The notes beneath the pieces are model-generated. The model was not told where the DNA came from, ran no database searches, and saw only the letters and a list, made by a program, of their open reading frames with translations. From the NCBI GenBank assembly GCA_030043595.1, contig JASHXJ010000357.1, forward strand, positions 1 through 7,117: a DNA stretch of 7,117 nt, in the 5' to 3' direction. Positions 5,860-7,117 of the stretch are shown here, in pieces. Source of the stretch: Trebonia sp. GTDB lineage: Bacteria > Actinomycetota > Actinomycetes > Streptosporangiales > Streptosporangiaceae. The translations under genes and the position numbers were made by a program. Position 1 is the stretch's first letter. Each line of letters opens with the position of its first letter.

Positions 5860-5866
5860 GGGCGGC

Positions 5867-6334
5867 GTGGCGGTCGATTTCTCACGGTTCGCAGGCGTTC
5901 TCAAGGCGCTGGACGTCACCGGCGAGGTGCGCGAGCTGCCCGAGCCAGCGCCGACTGCGGCGGCGGCCGCCGCGCAGCTTGGCTGTGACGTCGGCGCCAT
6001 CGCCAACAGCCTCGTGTTCGCGGCCGACGGCGCGCCGCTGCTCGTGATGACCAGCGGCGCGCACCGGGTGGACACGTCCCGGGTGGCCGCTCTCGTCGGC
6101 GCGTCGGTCGTCGCGCGCGCGGACCCGCAGTCCGTCCGTGACTGGACCGGCCAGGCGATCGGCGGAGTCGCGCCGGTGGCGCATCCGGCGCCCATCCAGA
6201 CCCTGGTGGACACCTGGCTGTCGCGGTACGCCGTCATCTGGGCGGCGGCCGGTCATCCGCACACGGTGTTCCCGACGTCGTTCCGCGAGCTGCTGCGGAT
6301 CACCGCGGGCACGCCCGCTGAGGTGGGCGAGTGA
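5867..6334 (+). CDS. YbaK/EbsC-family (aminoacyl-tRNA deacylase-like) protein
   Basis: A 155-residue single-domain protein of the YbaK/ProRS-INS superfamily, whose members hydrolyse mischarged tRNAs such as Cys-tRNA(Pro). Family marks are IANSLVF (45-51), LLVMTSGAHRVD (58-69), the signature TGQAIGGVAPVAH (94-106), and GHPHTVFPTS (129-138). The lysine that is essential in E. coli YbaK (K-T-L) is replaced by N47 in the NSL motif, so standard deacylase chemistry is doubtful. I believe related actinobacterial proteins share this Asn, but cannot verify it. The start GTG at 5867 (VAVDFSRFAG) is preferred over an ATG at 5837 because of the TAGCGT box and the arginine/glycine-rich, unconserved extra ten residues. 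Its stop is 19 bases before pncA, so the two may be co-transcribed in part. Confidence 0.85.
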   Translation: MAVDFSRFAGVLKALDVTGEVRELPEPAPTAAAAAAQLGCDVGAIANSLVFAADGAPLLVMTSGAHRVDTSRVAALVGASVVARADPQSVRDWTGQAIGGVAPVAHPAPIQTLVDTWLSRYAVIWAAAGHPHTVFPTSFRELLRITAGTPAEVGE

Positions 6335-6340
6335 GCACGA

Positions 6341-6346
6341 TACGGT
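6341..6346 (+). promoter_or_regulatory. Probable -10 box of a leaderless pncA transcript
   Basis: TACGGT ends exactly seven bases (AGGGATC) before the GTG at 6354, inside the 19-base gap after the YbaK-like gene. AGGG is only three bases from the GTG, too close for a normal ribosome site, which favours an own leaderless transcript for pncA. Confidence 0.5.
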
Positions 6347-6353
6347 AGGGATC

Positions 6354-6929
6354 GTGCGCGCGCTCATCATCGTCGACGTGCAGAATGACTTCTGCGAAGG
6401 CGGCTCGCTCGCGGTCGCGGGCGGCGGCGCGGTGGCCCGGGCCATCAGCTCGCTGCTCGCCTCGCCGGACCACGGCTACGCGCATGTGGTAGCGACCACT
6501 GACTACCACATCGATCCCGGCAGCCACTTTTCCGATAACCCGGACTACTGGCAGTCCTGGCCTCGGCACTGCGTCGCCGGCTCACCCGGGGCTCACTTCC
6601 ACCCCGATCTCGTGACGTCCGGCATCGAGGCGGTGTTCCGCAAGGGTGCGCACGCCGCCGCCTACAGCGGTTTCGAGGGCGTCGACGAGAACGGAACACC
6701 ACTGGCCGACTGGCTCCGCACCCACGACGTCGACCAGGTCGACGTCGTGGGCATCGCCACGGATTACTGCGTGCGCGCGACGGCGGCCGACGCCGCGGCG
6801 GCCGGATTCGGCACCCGGGTCCTGCTCGGCCTGACCGCGGGGGTCGACCCGCGTACCACTGCCGAAGCGATCGCGGCGCTGCGCGACGCGGGCGTGACGC
6901 TGACTGAGGGCACGCCCGTCACTAGCTAG
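6354..6929 (+). CDS. pncA: Nicotinamidase / pyrazinamidase PncA
   Basis: A 191-residue isochorismatase-fold amidase converting nicotinamide to nicotinate, and in mycobacteria activating pyrazinamide. Long stretches match M. tuberculosis PncA, including IIVDVQNDFCEGGSLAV and YSGFEGVDENGTPL. The catalytic triad is D8, K97 and C139 (IATDYCVR, where M. tuberculosis has TDHCV). Metal ligands are D50, H52, H58 and H72. The GTG at 6354 gives the conserved VRALIIVDVQ start; a frame from 6138 would overlap the YbaK-like gene and is rejected. Product and substrate link it to PncB 900 bases upstream. Its stop codon overlaps the stop of the convergent gene by four bases. Confidence 0.95.
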   Translation: MRALIIVDVQNDFCEGGSLAVAGGGAVARAISSLLASPDHGYAHVVATTDYHIDPGSHFSDNPDYWQSWPRHCVAGSPGAHFHPDLVTSGIEAVFRKGAHAAAYSGFEGVDENGTPLADWLRTHDVDQVDVVGIATDYCVRATAADAAAAGFGTRVLLGLTAGVDPRTTAEAIAALRDAGVTLTEGTPVTS

Positions 6930-7117
6930 CGGCCCGTGATGGCCCACTGGCGGATCATGGCGATCCGGGCACGGATCTGATCGCCGCTCGCCTGCGCGAG
7001 CGCCGGGCCGCCGCACGCGCGGCGCAGTTCGGCATGAATGACGCCGTGCGCCTGGCCCGTCCGGTGGCTCCAGGCGCCGACCAGGCCGTTGAGTTCCCTG
7101 CGGAGCGCCGCCAGGCC
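6926..7117 (-). CDS. C-terminal 63 residues of an unseen larger protein, possibly a DEAD/DEAH-box helicase
   Basis: An open frame enters from the right edge and ends at a TAG (6928-6926), overlapping the convergent pncA stop. It reads ALRRELNGLVGAWSHRTG, then QAHGVIHAELRRACGGP, and ends in an Arg-rich helix with IRQWAI. The composition and steady third-position GC fit real coding. The 'HRTGxxHGxIHxELRxxCGGP' pattern reminds me of the C-terminal tail of actinobacterial DEAD/DEAH-box helicases, including ones encoded near pncA, but no helicase motif is inside the window, so that name is tentative. The start and most of the gene lie beyond 7117. Confidence 0.65.
   Translation of the reverse strand, partial: GLAALRRELNGLVGAWSHRTGQAHGVIHAELRRACGGPALAQASGDQIRARIAMIRQWAITGR

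Larger units (their letters stand above)
5481..5866. other. Non-coding interval between pncB and the YbaK-like gene
   Basis: The 386 bases contain no frame I can support as a gene. The first third has a CCGGG-GGA-CCCGG dyad (5506-5518) and a cluster of GCGGGACGC words. The middle holds a dense set of inverted repeats (5611-5737). The last part carries the putative promoter of the downstream gene. A long - strand open frame starting at 5717 is antisense to pncB and is treated as a shadow. Confidence 0.6.

Noticed and set aside
1..7117. tRNA, rRNA or CRISPR array
   Set aside because: No cloverleaf-like segments, rRNA signatures or regularly spaced identical repeats with unique spacers were seen; the only tandem words are the short GCGGGACGC copies.

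Overview
The window is high-GC DNA from an actinomycete. Three things point there: the arrangement clpS - DUF2017 - mec - cysO - cysM - metallo-beta-lactamase fold gene, with pncB divergent, is the gene neighbourhood familiar from Mycobacterium and Streptomyces; the PncA protein follows the mycobacterial PncA almost motif by motif; and three genes on the + strand have a TANNNT box exactly seven bases before a GTG start, the pattern of leaderless actinobacterial mRNAs. I cannot name the genus.

Layout. Bases 1-114 (- strand) hold what looks like the N-terminus of an ISL3-type transposase that runs off the left edge. Bases 115-557 show no convincing gene. From 4033 down to 558 a six-gene, tightly spaced - strand operon reads clpS, a DUF2017 gene, mec, cysO, cysM and a metallo-beta-lactamase fold hydrolase like M. 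tuberculosis Rv1339. Only 34 bases separate clpS from the divergent + strand gene pncB (4068-5480). A 386-base gap (5481-5866) follows. It contains a GCGGGACGC repeat cluster and then a packed series of stem-loops. Next come a YbaK/EbsC-family gene (5867-6334) and pncA (6354-6929). The last gene converges on pncA with overlapping stop codons and is only a C-terminal piece (6926-7117).

How the genes work together. mec, cysO and cysM encode the protein-thiocarboxylate route to cysteine: CysM joins O-phosphoserine to the sulfur carried on the C-terminus of the ubiquitin-like protein CysO, and the Mec JAMM peptidase releases cysteine. clpS upstream links the operon to N-degron proteolysis through ClpCP. 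On the other side, PncA (nicotinamide to nicotinate) and PncB (nicotinate to nicotinate mononucleotide) are consecutive steps of NAD salvage.

Points to check first: cysM appears to carry a one-base deletion near its 5' end; CysO ends in GG plus four extra residues, so the reactive diglycine is masked; the YbaK-like protein has Asn where the catalytic Lys is expected; and 5611-5737 may encode an undescribed structured RNA with a possible alternative fold.
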